Below, in pieces: positions 11,861 through 22,836 of a DNA stretch of 64,000 nt. This DNA is from Onthophagus taurus (taxonomy: Eukaryota; Arthropoda; Insecta; Coleoptera; Scarabaeidae). The notes under the pieces are model-generated. The model worked only from the letters and a program-made list of their open reading frames with translations. It did no database searches and was not told where the DNA came from. The stretch's first letter is position 1. Each line of letters starts with the position of its first letter. The stretch is from positions 22,878,001-22,942,000 of the forward strand of contig NC_091967.1 of the NCBI RefSeq assembly GCF_036711975.1, in the 5' to 3' direction. The position numbers and the translations under genes are program-made.

Positions 11861-12082
11861 AAAATTCATTTTGTATCTTGGATCCAAATAAGTTGACATA
11901 TCTTATCAGCGTTCTTATTAATTTCATTTTTATTCAAATATCCCAATAATGTGGCAACATAGGGTATCACTTCAGAAATGCGCCAGAAATTATAACCATA
12001 ATGGCCGGAGAGATATGCCATTCGGCATCCCCTTCGGCCGGATATCCGGCTTTTCGCAAAATTACTATCCTTTCCATCACTA

Positions 12083-12900
12083 GTCGTTATCATACACAGA
12101 CAGTCCTGTAACCAAAGCTGATTCGTCTGTTCTTTGAGTAATTTGGGCTTTTACCACTGGCAGGTTACTAGCTTCAGCAGTGAACCAGTATTTTTGGGGG
12201 GGTCTGTTCTTCTTTGCCCCTTTTTTCTGATACTTTTGGTTCATAAAATAATACTTGATCATCATTTCGATGCAACTCTCTATAACATCATGTACCTGAT
12301 TGATTAGCATGACCATGAGTTGTTGCTGTGAGTTCGCAATCCTTTAGAAATTGTAGACATAGATTCTTCAATGAAGTTTTTCTCTCAGTTTGTACCTACA
12401 GTGTTTTAGAATCTTTTAAACACAAATTTAGTAAAATTTATTTTCGTTTTCTTTATATTAGTTCTCAGTCCCACCGGCTTCACCACGTCCTTTATTTGTT
12501 TGCAGGTTTCTTCTGCATCTGCGTTTCACATTTCGTACAGTTCTATGAACTGTTAAACTAACTTTTTTTCCTCCTCATTTTCAAGCAACTCAGCATCAAG
12601 CTATTCGTCATTCATTTTTTAAAACAAAAACCTATACAGTAGTATTAAATATTAGGACTGGCTGGGAGCGAACAAGACGACGTGTGAACTGCAACAAAAT
12701 TACAAAAGACTGACGAACTGATTTATGGCTTACTTTACACAATCAGTATAGGGGCGGAAATGTTATGCATGTTTAATTCTTTCAAATCATCCTGATCGAT
12801 CATATTGGTAGTATCTGCAAGATCGTGTAGGGTCAAAGTTGAGTGCAGGTCACCAATTATAAATGTCATTAAACACATAATGAGACAAAAATACAAATAT
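12083..12900. other. Intergenic, no supported feature
   Basis: Short open frames occur on both strands but none resembles a known family or has a convincing gene structure. There is no tRNA-like fold or repeat I can support. Confidence 0.4.
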
Positions 12901-12922
12901 TGCATTTATTCTGCTTTTTTAG

Positions 12923-13017
12923 GTGGTAAATGTAAACGATTTCAATTTGAATGTCGCTCAAATAGCGAATGTATAGCAATATACAACGATTGCGATGGTA
13001 TCCCACAATGTTCCTAA
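12923..13017 (+). pseudogene. Orphan LDL-receptor class A exon remnant
   Basis: A consensus-like acceptor (ctttttt-ag, ending 12922) is followed in phase by GGKCKRFQFECRSNSECIA and a YNDCDGIPQCS stretch, then a stop. This is the LDLa pattern C-x-FxC-xSxEC-x-CDGIPQC with five of six cysteines. The stop falls just where the calcium-binding DGSDE and the sixth cysteine should be. No neighbouring exons of a receptor or protease are visible. I read it as a decayed or relocated exon, though a distant exon of an unseen gene remains possible. Confidence 0.55.
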
Positions 13018-13441
13018 TTAGGTTCTCTATCTCATTCTTTTTAGTGATGACGATGAACGTGATTAAACCTCCCATGGTTTAGAAAAAAAAACTTGTCTTG
13101 GCCTAAAAACCTGAGTTGACCCGGTGTGTTAAAAAAAGTGATTAATTGTTAACTAATTCACTAATTTAACAAGTTTTAAATGATTATATTGTTATTAAAT
13201 AAGGACTTTATAAATTTCTATGGAAAGATCTTTTTAGAATTAACAAAATTCGTTGTTTTCACATTCTAAGTAGAATGCAACAAAAAACATTCTAATTATA
13301 GGAAACTTGATAAGATTAACAATTTTTATTCAACATAAATAAATATAAAAGAGATACATCAATACGTCATTACGGCACAGATTCGTATAACTAAAAATAA
13401 CTTAAAATAAAATGTTACAGTAACCGTTTCATCGATAAGTT

Positions 13442-14080
13442 TTACTGTTTGTTTATAAACCTACATATTCCATTTTCATCTCGTCTTCTATCCGGTCCAC
13501 ATTGCTCTAAAGTAGCCCCCAAAAGCACCAATTTCTCTTTGATTTTCGACGTTTTCCCAATTCCAATTTCTTCGTTCTCTTCATCATCAAGTTCGTTCGG
13601 TATACTAACTATATACGCCCTAGCAAATCTTTGAAGTTCTTTATGAGAGTCATGAGTGTCGTCAAATTTCCCCCTGCCAACTAATACTTCTTGAGTTTTT
13701 TCAACATCCGGTCGAATTTTATTTTTACCATTACCATCTCTTTTCGTCAAATCAACGTGATAGGGCGCAGTTTTTGATTCAATGAAATTTTGAGTCTCTT
13801 GTTCATCATCGTTTTTCACAACGGCAACGTGCGGACGATGTTGATGTTTTCTAGATAATCCTTTGAAAAATCCAGATATGAGTAAATCTATCAAGCTCCC
13901 ATTGGGAGGAGGAGCGATAATTACAACGATATTTTGTAAATCTGTCCTCACGTTTAAATTACCATCTTGACGTTGATCAAATTTTACGATCGGTTTGGAT
14001 GTCGGGAGGGCCAAAATAGTTGTAACAGTTACAACGATGATGAGAAGATATTGTAGATGTAAAATTTGACAGCGAGTCAT
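13442..14080 (-). CDS. Small secreted protein of unknown function (paralog A of a divergent pair)
   Basis: 212 residues with no intron inside the frame. The N-terminus is a signal peptide (LQYLLIIVVTVTTILA, cut probably after ALP or nearby). The rest is hydrophilic, ending in a two-cysteine motif CGPDRRRDENGICRFINKQ. A conserved block near residues 36-55, DQRQDGNLNVRTDLQNIVVI, corresponds to DQKQTGKYNIRINLKDITII in the neighbouring gene, and the C-terminal C-x-(8-10)-C motif matches too. The two genes are head to head, 663 bp apart between start codons. The family is unknown to me. The signal peptide and lack of membrane segments imply export; a cuticle, peptide or immune role would be guesswork. 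Poly(A)-like AATAAA on this strand is near 13324. Confidence 0.75.
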   Translation of the reverse strand: MTRCQILHLQYLLIIVVTVTTILALPTSKPIVKFDQRQDGNLNVRTDLQNIVVIIAPPPNGSLIDLLISGFFKGLSRKHQHRPHVAVVKNDDEQETQNFIESKTAPYHVDLTKRDGNGKNKIRPDVEKTQEVLVGRGKFDDTHDSHKELQRFARAYIVSIPNELDDEENEEIGIGKTSKIKEKLVLLGATLEQCGPDRRRDENGICRFINKQ

Positions 14081-14743
14081 TATGTTTTAGGCGAGTGCAC
14101 GTCGAGTTCTGGCCGCAAAACAACAACTACTAAACGGGTCCTCATCGTGTGAGCCGTTTCAAGATAGCGGATGCCGTTCTCCGAATTACTATAACGGTTC
14201 AACGCAGAACCTCAGGTATCTTAACGGTGTTCTTATGGTGGTTCTTTTTGAACAAATATTAAGATGATTGAAATTTAAATTTACAAGAAATTTGAAATTA
14301 AAATTTTTAAAATTAACGTTTCAGGGAAATTTCAGCTTTTAACATTTAATTTGTTTTTATTATTACTTGCAAATTATTTGTGATAATCGTGAATTAAAAA
14401 TTAATTATGGAAAATATTTGATTTCACGAACTCAAAAACATTAAACATTAGTTCTACATTAAACGAATATTTAAATTTTATTTACTAAAAATGATGATAT
14501 GGATCTGGTTGCAGTTCGTAGACCTTAACTGTCCACGAACGAAAAATCGTATCACGGCTCCCACCTGGGCTGTCCGCTATCCTCTTGACCTTAAACTTCT
14601 TGAGATGGTTTTAAAATATCCCTCAAGAAGTCATCGACATACATAGTAAACCGTTTTCCCTGCTTGTTTAAGCGTTGTGTACGGCCAAACGTTGAGCTAC
14701 CGTTGGGCGCGTTGGTCATCATCGTTTGGTAAATTTATTGAAA
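14081..14743. promoter_or_regulatory. Shared intergenic region of the divergent secreted-protein pair
   Basis: 663 bp separate the two start codons. The ends (14090-14220 and 14500-14740) are noticeably less AT-rich than the centre (14250-14500), which fits two leaders around an AT-rich core. No motif can be named confidently. The layout allows coordinated control, but nothing in the sequence proves a bidirectional promoter. Confidence 0.4.
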
Positions 14744-15622
14744 ATGGTACAACCGTTTTCATCATCCAAGTTTCTGTTAATTGCCGGCTTAATCGGTGTG
14801 ATTGCTTCGGTGCCTATAGACATAAAGAAAAGAGGTGTAGAGTTATACGACCAGAAACAAACGGGAAAATACAACATACGAATCAATTTAAAAGACATTA
14901 CAATAATTGATATACTTGGAGGGGATTATAACGATGATGTGAGTACTTCAACTTTAAATTGTTTGTTTATTATTACACTCAACATGTATTTGTTTTAGAA
15001 TTATGAATACGATTACGAAATTCCATCAGATTACACCGATTTTCCTATAGCAACAACCACTTCCACCTCAATTTCGACGAATTTAAGTTCATCAAATATA
15101 TCTATTAATACAGCTCTTAATGCATCAACAGTTACCATCCAATCTAAACCATTAACAACGACTAATTCACCAAAAACAACAACAAAAACAAAATTATCAA
15201 GTCTTATTTTGAATTCGTCAACTACAAAACCAATTTCGTCAACAAAATCGTCAACTTCCATTAAAATTACACCAACAAATAAACCATCTTCGACAACATC
15301 AAAGCCAAGCACCGGAATTGCAACATCTTCCGTTTCAACAACGTTGAAACCATCAAATAAAACATTAACATATTCTTATCAAACTGGAGTAGCAGGAGAT
15401 AGAATTCCAGTTATTGTATTACAACAAAATCAAAATAATGATGCAGTTTCTAAAAGTGCTGCGTTAATAACTTCTCAAGTTACTATCGTTCCTGACGATG
15501 GTAACGAAGAGATAACGGAGCGTGTTGAATCGCTTGGAGAGATTCATTATAAGAAATGTCCGAATGGTCTTATTAGGGATAAAAATGGGATTTGTAGGAA
15601 ATTGAAAAGACCACCATTGTAA
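14744..15622 (+). CDS. Secreted Ser/Thr-rich protein of unknown function (paralog B of a divergent pair)
   Basis: Two exons, 14744-14938 and 14999-15622 (60-bp intron, gtgagt...ttttag), giving 272 residues. The start is the first ATG in frame. Residues 1-22 are a signal peptide (FLLIAGLIGVIAS). The DQKQTGKYNIRINLKDITII block follows. An acidic/tyrosine stretch (NYEYDYEIPSDYTDF) then precedes a mucin-like Thr/Ser/Lys/Pro region of about 90 residues, probably O-glycosylated. The C-terminus is KKCPNGLIRDKNGICRKLKR, matching CGPDRRRDENGICRF in paralog A. So the ends are shared and the middles differ: B gained or kept a mucin domain. AATAAA lies near 15953. Function unknown. Confidence 0.8.
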
Positions 15623-16180
15623 GTGTCATTGACAGAATTGTAAATGTATTAATTTTGCTTGTTATAGGTTTGATATTTCTCGTTTCACGTCGGGTTTGGT
15701 ATCGAAGTTTAGAAGGCAGGATACGGTTACACCAGGACGTAAAACAAACAATTAAGGAATTCAATTATGATGTGCTCAATTATTTAGTATATTTATGTAG
15801 ATATAGGTTTTTTTTTGTCTTAAATGTCATTATTTATTATTAATGTTATGTGATTAACATTGTGAAAAGCTGTATATTGGGTTGAATACCTCAGTGTAAC
15901 AAAATCGCTGGGAGTTTTCTGCTAACAATACCGTCCCATCTAAATTTTAACATAATAAACTTTAAAATATTTAACTATGGTGTTATTACTTAATAAACAT
16001 AATAATATGCTAATAATTATAATAACATAATATGGCGCAGTCGGAATCTTCATAATATAATCCGACGAAATGTATAGCAGTAGCAATAGATTAAATCGAA
16101 TCTTGAACTTACAAACAAATAATACTAATTTTGCTATCACAAATATCCCACATCCAATTTGGCGCTGCTATAATAATATA
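15623..16180. other. 3' region of paralog B and intergenic DNA
   Basis: Contains the probable 3' untranslated sequence and poly(A) signal (aataaa near 15953), then AT-rich DNA up to the TA that borders the mobile element. No gene is seen. Confidence 0.45.
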
Positions 16181-18594
16181 CAGGATGTTCATTTCAAAAC
16201 TTTCCACCTCAATTTCTGTAAATCCGGAAGTTTAAAAAGAAAATCGCTGAAATAGGTAAAGAATAAAACCAAGGGGGACAACTTTTTATACAAAAATTGA
16301 CTCACTCACTTCAACCCCCCGCCGCCAGAAACCAACCCCTTAAAAATCTTAAATGGAAAGGGGTGTCAAGTGATACCTCATTTTAAAGGTCTTTTAAGGT
16401 ACTACATGTTAGTATTTATTTTTTTTAAATTGATCGATTCGTTTTCGAAATTTTTGCGAAAATCGCTTTATTAATATTAAAAACTTTAATCACCTTCTTA
16501 AAAGCAAGAATAAGTAATCTTTTATTATTAATTTATAAAATTAAATTACCATGTTCGTTTTTACAACGACCATTAACACAACGACTTTATTATTTCGGAG
16601 CAATCCGAAATCTTTGATATTTAGGTTATTTTGACAATGATATACCTACGTTGGCTAGCTTGCCTGGCGTCTGTCAGAGATATTTAGAAAAAACGATTTC
16701 TGTTTCATTTTTCTTTTCTTTTAGGTTTATTTGGTTATTACTTAAACAACTTTTAACTGCTTGAAACGTTCTATTTTATTTTCAGTTATTTAATTATGTA
16801 CAAAAACTTTTTGCAGAGAAAATCAACTTAATAATTGTTCAAAGTGTTGTCCGTTATTAGCTAAACAATGGTACAATCGTTGTTCAAAACTACGGCGCAC
16901 ATTTTCAAAAACTTCCCTTTGAATTCCACGGCAAGCTGCAGTAATTCTCTGACGAAGTTCTTCTAAATTTTGAGGTTGAGGAGTAAATACAACAGATTTT
17001 AAATGACCCCATAAAAAAAAGTCTAATGGCGTCAAATCTGGTGATCTGGCTGGCCATTATAGGACCTCTTCGTCCTATCCATCTGTTTGGAAACGTATTA
17101 TCTAACCACTGTCGTACTGGGAGAACATAGTGAGGAGGAGCTCCGTCTTGTTGAAAATGTAATTCATTCTCATCAAGTAAGGCATTTTCTTCTCTATCCA
17201 ACTGATTCTCGAGAGCTTCCGTAATTAGTGGATTGATAGTATTTTCTAACATATCCAAGTACACTTCGCCGTTTAAATTTCCATCGATAAACACTGGACC
17301 AATCACTTGGTCTCCCAAAATGCTGGCCCATACATTAACTTTTTCAGGATATTGTGTATGCCCTTCTACAGTCAGATGAGGGTTTTCATTACTCCAATAT
17401 CTGCAGTTATGTTTATTTACAAATCCATTTAAAGAAAAAGTGCATTCATCACTAAAGCAGATATTTTTCACAAAAACGTTGTTATTATTAATAATAGTGG
17501 TCACTTCTTCACAAAACTGTATTCTCCTGTCAAAATCGTCTTCAGTTAGCTCTGGATGTATTTTCAATTTATAAGGATGGAATTTGTGAAGTTTTACAAC
17601 TTTATGAACAGAACCCAAGGATATACCAGTTGCACGAGATACCTGACGCAATGAAGTATTGGGGTTGATACCGAAATGACCCAACACTTCCAGTTGAGCG
17701 GTTTCATTCAAAACTCTCGACTCATTATGTTTTATGTTGGCAACGGACCCAGTCTGAGTGAATTTCTTCATGAGATTCAGGACGTATGTATGAGATACGT
17801 TCTTATCTGGATGCCTTTCATTAAAAACTGCGGCAGTTCGTCGAGCACATTCATTTTGGGATCCATACATTAATACAATTTCAATCCTTTCCTGCAAACT
17901 GTAAACCATTATTGCTGTTTTATTTAAATAACTTTGTTAAGTGGATAACACAAAGTTGTTTAAGTAATAACCAAATAAACTTATGTTTAGAATTGCACTT
18001 TTATTTTATTTTTTTCTCGCACTGTGAGCCTGCCTATAACTCGTTTATAGAAAGAGAAAAATTTCGTCTCTTTTTTTCCTTTTTTTGGCCATTTGAGTCA
18101 AGAGTAATTTTCATACAGGTTTAATGTAAAATGTGTTTAGTTTTCTTAAATATTTCCGATTGCTCCGAAATAATAAAGGTTTAATGGTCGTTGTAAAAAC
18201 GAACATGGTAATTTAATTTTATAAATTAATAATAAAAGATTAGTTATTCTTGCTTTTAAGAAGGTGATTAAAGTTTTTAATATTAATTAAAGCGGGAAAT
18301 ACAAAACAAAGATTTTCGCAAAAATTTCGAAAACGAATCGATCAACTTAAAAAAAATAAATACTAACATGTAGTACCTTAAAAGACCTTTAAAATGAGGT
18401 ATCACTTGACACCCCTTTCCATTTAAGATTTTTAAGGGGTTGGTTTCTGGCGGCGGGGGGTTGAAGTGAGTGAGTAAATTTTTGCATAAAAAGTTGTCCC
18501 CCTTGGTTTTATTCTTTACCTATTTCAGCGATTTTCTTTTTAAACTTCCGGATTTACAGAAATTGATGTGGAAAGTTTTGAAATGAACACCCTG
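16181..18594 (-). mobile_element. Tc1/mariner-superfamily transposon with ~430-bp terminal inverted repeats
   Basis: Element of 2,414 bp bordered by TA on both sides (16179-16180 and 18595-18596), as expected from the TA target duplication of this superfamily. Ends read caggatgttcatttcaaaac at the left and the inverse, gttttgaaatgaacaccctg, at the right. Similarity between the arms extends over 16181-16613 and 18150-18594, interrupted by a ~20-bp insertion in the right arm near 18290. A second, inner inverted pair (about 16725-16753 and 17955-17980) flanks the transposase gene on the minus strand. Confidence 0.92.
16823..17909 (-). pseudogene. Transposase of the 16.2-kb Tc1/mariner element, frameshifted
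   Basis: Start ATG at 17907-17909 (MVYSLQERIEIVLMYGSQNE). An N-terminal helix-turn-helix pair includes VSRATGISLGSVHKVVKLHK. The DDE core follows: first Asp in ICFSDECTFSLNG, second in HFQQDGAPPH, third in RSPDLTPLDFFLWG. The frame shifts near 17055-17059, just before the third Asp. The remainder (16823-17035) lies in another minus-strand frame and ends LANNGQHFEQLLS. One small indel therefore separates this copy from an intact reading frame; it is otherwise well preserved, implying fairly recent activity of the family. Confidence 0.9.
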
Positions 18595-18655
18595 TATGTA
18601 ATTAACCCATTTAGTTCCACTGGTGTGAAAGCACACCAACGTTTTTAAAATTATT

Positions 18656-19171
18656 TTATCTACGACTGCTTGGATAAGTCATCATTACCGCACTCATTTG
18701 AGGTGATTTGAGTTACGTAATGAAGTTCATTACCGCACTGGTTTCATTACGTAACGCATTTTTAGCATAATCAGAACAGCCTTAATTTATTGAAACGAGC
18801 AACAATACAAAAGAAAAAGTGCTATCTACTTACAGAGAAACAATACTATTTATTATAAACATTAATTGTTATGTTTTTACATTTCAAAACACTTATTCCA
18901 GATGAGTAAACATGTTGTTGAAACTGACAATTCAAAATTGTCAACAATCATTTGAAAGTATTTTTATAAATGTCAAATAGACTTTTCTAAAGAAATTGAT
19001 TTTTTAGTAATTTTTAGCAGTCGTAGATAAAATGCTGTATACCACACGTGGGCTAGAGCATAATTACAGTACTCGTGTGATTACACGACTCGGTCTACGA
19101 CCTCGTCGTGCAATTCTCCACACTCGTACTGTAATTATATTTCTAGCCCACTTGTAATATAAATAACTATT
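18656..19171. mobile_element. Palindromic MITE, copy 1
   Basis: The core 18656-19030 is bounded by ttatctacgactgct and agcagtcgtagataa, an inverted pair. A ~140-bp tail follows. It contains a second inverted pair, gggctagagcataattacag against ctgtaattatatttctagcc, around a palindrome-rich centre. A near-identical copy, core plus tail, lies at 52339-52851. No coding capacity, so it is non-autonomous. Confidence 0.88.
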
Positions 19172-19184
19172 ACAGCCATCATTA

Positions 19185-21310
19185 TAAATAAATCAGGTAT
19201 GACTGTATAAAGTTGAGATTTGTTTTTGACATATTAGGTTAAAATAAAAATTGCACATTTGCATAAAATCTGTTTTTTGAAATTTTCCCACAATAAAGTT
19301 GATGAGAGCTATATATCATTTTAGAAAGGGAACTTTATCTTTCAATTTGATATGAGAATCAATCCTTTATCATTATAAATAAATTAGGTATGACTGTATA
19401 AAGTTGAAATTTGTTTTTGACATATTAGGTTAAAACCAAAATTGCTCGTTTTTATAGAAACTTTTTAAAGTGTTCCCCCATAAACTTAATAAGCGCTATA
19501 TATCATTTTAAAAAGGAAACTTTATGCTTTAATTTGGTATGAGAATCAATCTTTTATCATTATAGATAAATTAGGTATGACTGTATAAAGTTGAGATTTT
19601 TGTTTACATATTAGGTTAAAATCAAAATTGTACATTTTCATAAAAACTGCTTTTTGAAATCTTCCCTCCATAAAGTTGATGAGAGCTATATATCATTTCA
19701 AAAAGGAAACTTTAAGCTTTAATTTGATATGAAAATCAATCTTTTATCATTATAAATAAATTAGGTATGACTGTATAAAGTTGAGATTTATTTTTAACAT
19801 ATTAGGTTAAAATCAAAATTGCTCATTTTTATAAAAACTGCTTTTTGAAATCTTCTCTCCATAAAGTTAATGAGAGTTATATATCATTTTAAAAAGGAAA
19901 CTTTATCCTTCAATTTGATATGAGAATCAATCTTTTATCATTATAAATAAATTAGGTATGACTGTATAAAGTTGAAATTTGTTTTTGACATATTAGGTTA
20001 AAATCAAATTGCTCGTTTTTATAGAAACGTTTTAAAGTGTTCCCCCATAAAGTTGATGAGCGCTATATATCATTTTAAAAAGGAAACTTTATACTTTAAT
20101 TTGATATGAGAATCAATCTTTTATCATTATAAATAAATGAGGTATGACTGTATAAAGTTGAAATTTATTTTTGACATATTAGGTTAAAATCAAAATTTGC
20201 TCATTTTTATAAAAACTGCTTTTTGAAATCTTCTCTCCATAAAGTTAATGAGAGTTGTATATCATTTTAAAAAGGAAACTTTATCCTTCAATTTGATATG
20301 AGAATCAATCCTTTATCATTATAAATAAATTAGGTATGACTGTATAAAGTTGAAATTTGTTTTTGACATATTAGGTTAAAATCAAAATTGCTCGTTTTTA
20401 TAGAAACTTTTTAAAGTGTTCCCCCATAAAGTTGATAAGCGCTATATATCATTTTAAAAAGGAAACTTTATGCTTTAATTTGATATGAGAATCAATCTTT
20501 TATCATTATAAATAAATTAGGTATGACTGTATAAAGTTGAGATTTTTTTTTACATATTAGGTTAAAATCAAAATTGTACATTTTCATAAAAACTGCTTTT
20601 TGAAATCTTCTCTCCATAAAGTTGATGAGAGCTATATATCATTTCAAAAAGGAAACTTTAAGCTTTAATTTGATATGAAAATCAATCTTTTATCATTATA
20701 AATAAATTAGGTGTGACTGTATAAAGTTGAGATGTATTTTTGACATATTAGGTTAAAATCAAAATTGCTCATTTTTATAAAAACTGCTTTTTGAAATCTT
20801 CTCTCCATAAAGTTAATGAGAGTTATATATCATTTTAAAAAGGAAACTTTATCCTTTAATTTGATATGAGAATTAATCTTTTGTTATTATAAATAAATTA
20901 GGTATGACTGTATAAAGTTGAAATTTGTTTTTGACATATTAAGTTAAAATCAAAATTGCTCGTTTTTATAGAAACGTTTTAAAGTGTTCCCCCATAAAGT
21001 TGATGAGCGCTATATATCATTTTAAAAGGGAAACTTTATGCTTTAATTTGATATGAGAATCAATCTTTTATCATTACAAATAAATTAGGTATGACTATAT
21101 AAAGTTGAGATTTTTTTTTACATATTAGGTTAAAATCAAAATTGTACATTTTCATAAAAACTGCTTTTTGAAATCTTCTCTCCATACAGTTGATGAGAGC
21201 TATATATCATTTCACAAAGGAAACTTTAAGCTTTAATTTGATATGAGAATCAATCTTTTATCATTATAAATAAATTAGGTATGACTGTATAAAGTTGAGA
21301 TTTGTTTTTG
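19185..21310 (+). repeat. Tandem satellite array B, ~189-bp unit, about 11 copies
   Basis: The landmark aggtatgactgtataaagtt recurs at about 19195, 19386, 19573, 19763, 19954, 20140, 20332, 20519, 20709, 20899, 21088 and 21276, a mean spacing of 189. Units share ttgacatattaggttaaaat, atatatcattttaaaaagga and ttgatatgagaatcaatc. At least two subtypes alternate (tgctcgtttttatagaaacg versus tgtacattttcataaaaact), hinting at a higher-order repeat. Confidence 0.95.
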
Positions 21311-21479
21311 ATATACTGTTTATACGATAACACTATAAGGTTGTTAGGCTATACATATCAAAATATTTCATAATTCTTGCTATTTAAATGATATTTGCAT
21401 CAATTCTTTTCTATTGAAAATTTCTGTTCAAAATATACAATAGATATAAAACCATTTTTAGTGCCTAAAATTCTTTAAA

Positions 21480-22140
21480 ATTTTGATATTTGCAAGGTTT
21501 TCAATTAATTCATCGATATTTCTTTGTGGTAGTTGATGTTGAAGTGATGGAATGGAATTGAAAAAACCTAAATCCAACACATTTAAAACGGGACTGTTGG
21601 GTGGTTGCGGTTTTAATTGAATATCCCAACCGTCTTCAGTCTTGCGTTAGGGAAGAATCGTGACTGTACAAATGTGGCTTTGCATTATCTTATTTTTCTT
21701 AGAACCAACAGGCCACTTATCCCGTATTGCAGGAATGAAATTATGAAGAATCATTTTCCGTATTTCTTCTTTGTTAACAACTTCCACAGCTTTGGTTACG
21801 AAAGTTCCCTTTGGTTGATTCTTGCTGTTTCTCTTAGCTGGAGAAGAAGATGCAAATAGCCAAATTCCTAACTATCCGTCAAAATACGCTTATCTATGAA
21901 AATCCCAACGTGGACGAGCAACTGCCGCCATAAACATTACCTTTGTAATAAGTCTTTTACTCTTACAAGGTCTATAAGGCTGTTCTCTTTCGGGAGTTAT
22001 ATAAAAGCTTCTTTTAGTTTTGGTTATATAGAACCATTTTTCGTCAATATGTATATAATTCAGCAAATCTTCGAAATACCCTGACAGTAATAAAAACTTT
22101 AAACAAAATTCAATTCGTCGCTCTTCGGTTAACAATGGTT
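21480..22140 (-). pseudogene. Mariner-like transposase remnant (DEKWFY type)
   Basis: On the minus strand from 22135: LLNYIHIDEKWFYITKTKRS, CKSKRLITKVMFMAAVARPR, then in other frames IPAIRDKWP and NVLDLGFFNSIPSLQ. This is the order of the mariner-like family with motifs DEKWFY, (QQDNAKPH, missing here) and NVLDLGFF. It is frameshifted, with the middle catalytic block lost. A second degenerate member of the same family lies at 60060-60610. Confidence 0.75.
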
Positions 22141-22836
22141 TAACAAAACTAGTGATTCTTTTTATTTACTCGGTTTTGGTCATGGCACACTTTGATTGTT
22201 ATATTGTCTACCTTATGTATCTAGATAAATCGCTTGTACATTTCATATTTACAATAATTTTTACATTAAACTGAAATGTAGCAACTATTATCGGACAGAG
22301 GAAGTACTAAACAATTTTTATTATTAGTACAAGGATATATAAGAGGGCGAATATAAATCAAAAATAGTCCTGCCATCTCTTAATCATATCTACCTATTAT
22401 TATTAGAAAATCAACCAGCGCCCCCATAGCGGACAAATCCAAAAATAACACTTTACGGGTTACTAATTTTTACGTAGCGGTTAGCAGTCTGGTATAAAAT
22501 AGTCAATGATCGTACTGATAATCTGATAAAATTAGCATAGTGAAAACGGAATATGATACACCGGAAAACAACTAAAATTAAAAAATAATAGGGGTCGGGG
22601 TCATCAGAGTCCTCTGCCATCCATAGAAAATAGCTTCGTAGAAATGCAACTCTCTAAACAAAAACGTCGTACTAAAAATTGAATGTATGTGACGCCATCT
22701 GTTGGGAATATTTCGGAATTATTCAGCTAAGAACCGAACCACTAGAATACAGGTTGGATTGGGTTTATATATAAAAGCTCCAACCACAGAATAACTGTTT
22801 GGAAAGTGTTTGGAGCCACTATGGGACTCCAATTAA

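Larger units (their letters stand above)
9318..12082. mobile_element. hAT-derived foldback element with long inverted ends
   Basis: Left end reads tagtgatggaacggatagcg at 9318; the right end is its near inverse, ...tatcctttccatcacta, ending 12082. This fits hAT-type TAGTG... termini. Next come ccggatatcc-rich palindromic stretches. Each arm then runs inward to the same coding scrap, YLDPRYKMNFFDADL, a hAT transposase signature (LDPRYK). It is read on plus at about 9870-9960 and on minus at about 11900-11810. The left arm is split by a LINE 3' end. The middle holds a hairpin, a hammerhead-like motif, a minus-strand acidic transposase scrap (about 10800-10650, ...KRRKLDETATR) and ~355-bp tandem repeats. 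Related ends recur at 34189-34320, 37920-38209 and 60717-60830. Confidence 0.72.

Noticed and set aside
12080..12561. Short frames on both strands between the hAT element and the LDLa exon
   Set aside because: No family resemblance, splice context or codon signal.
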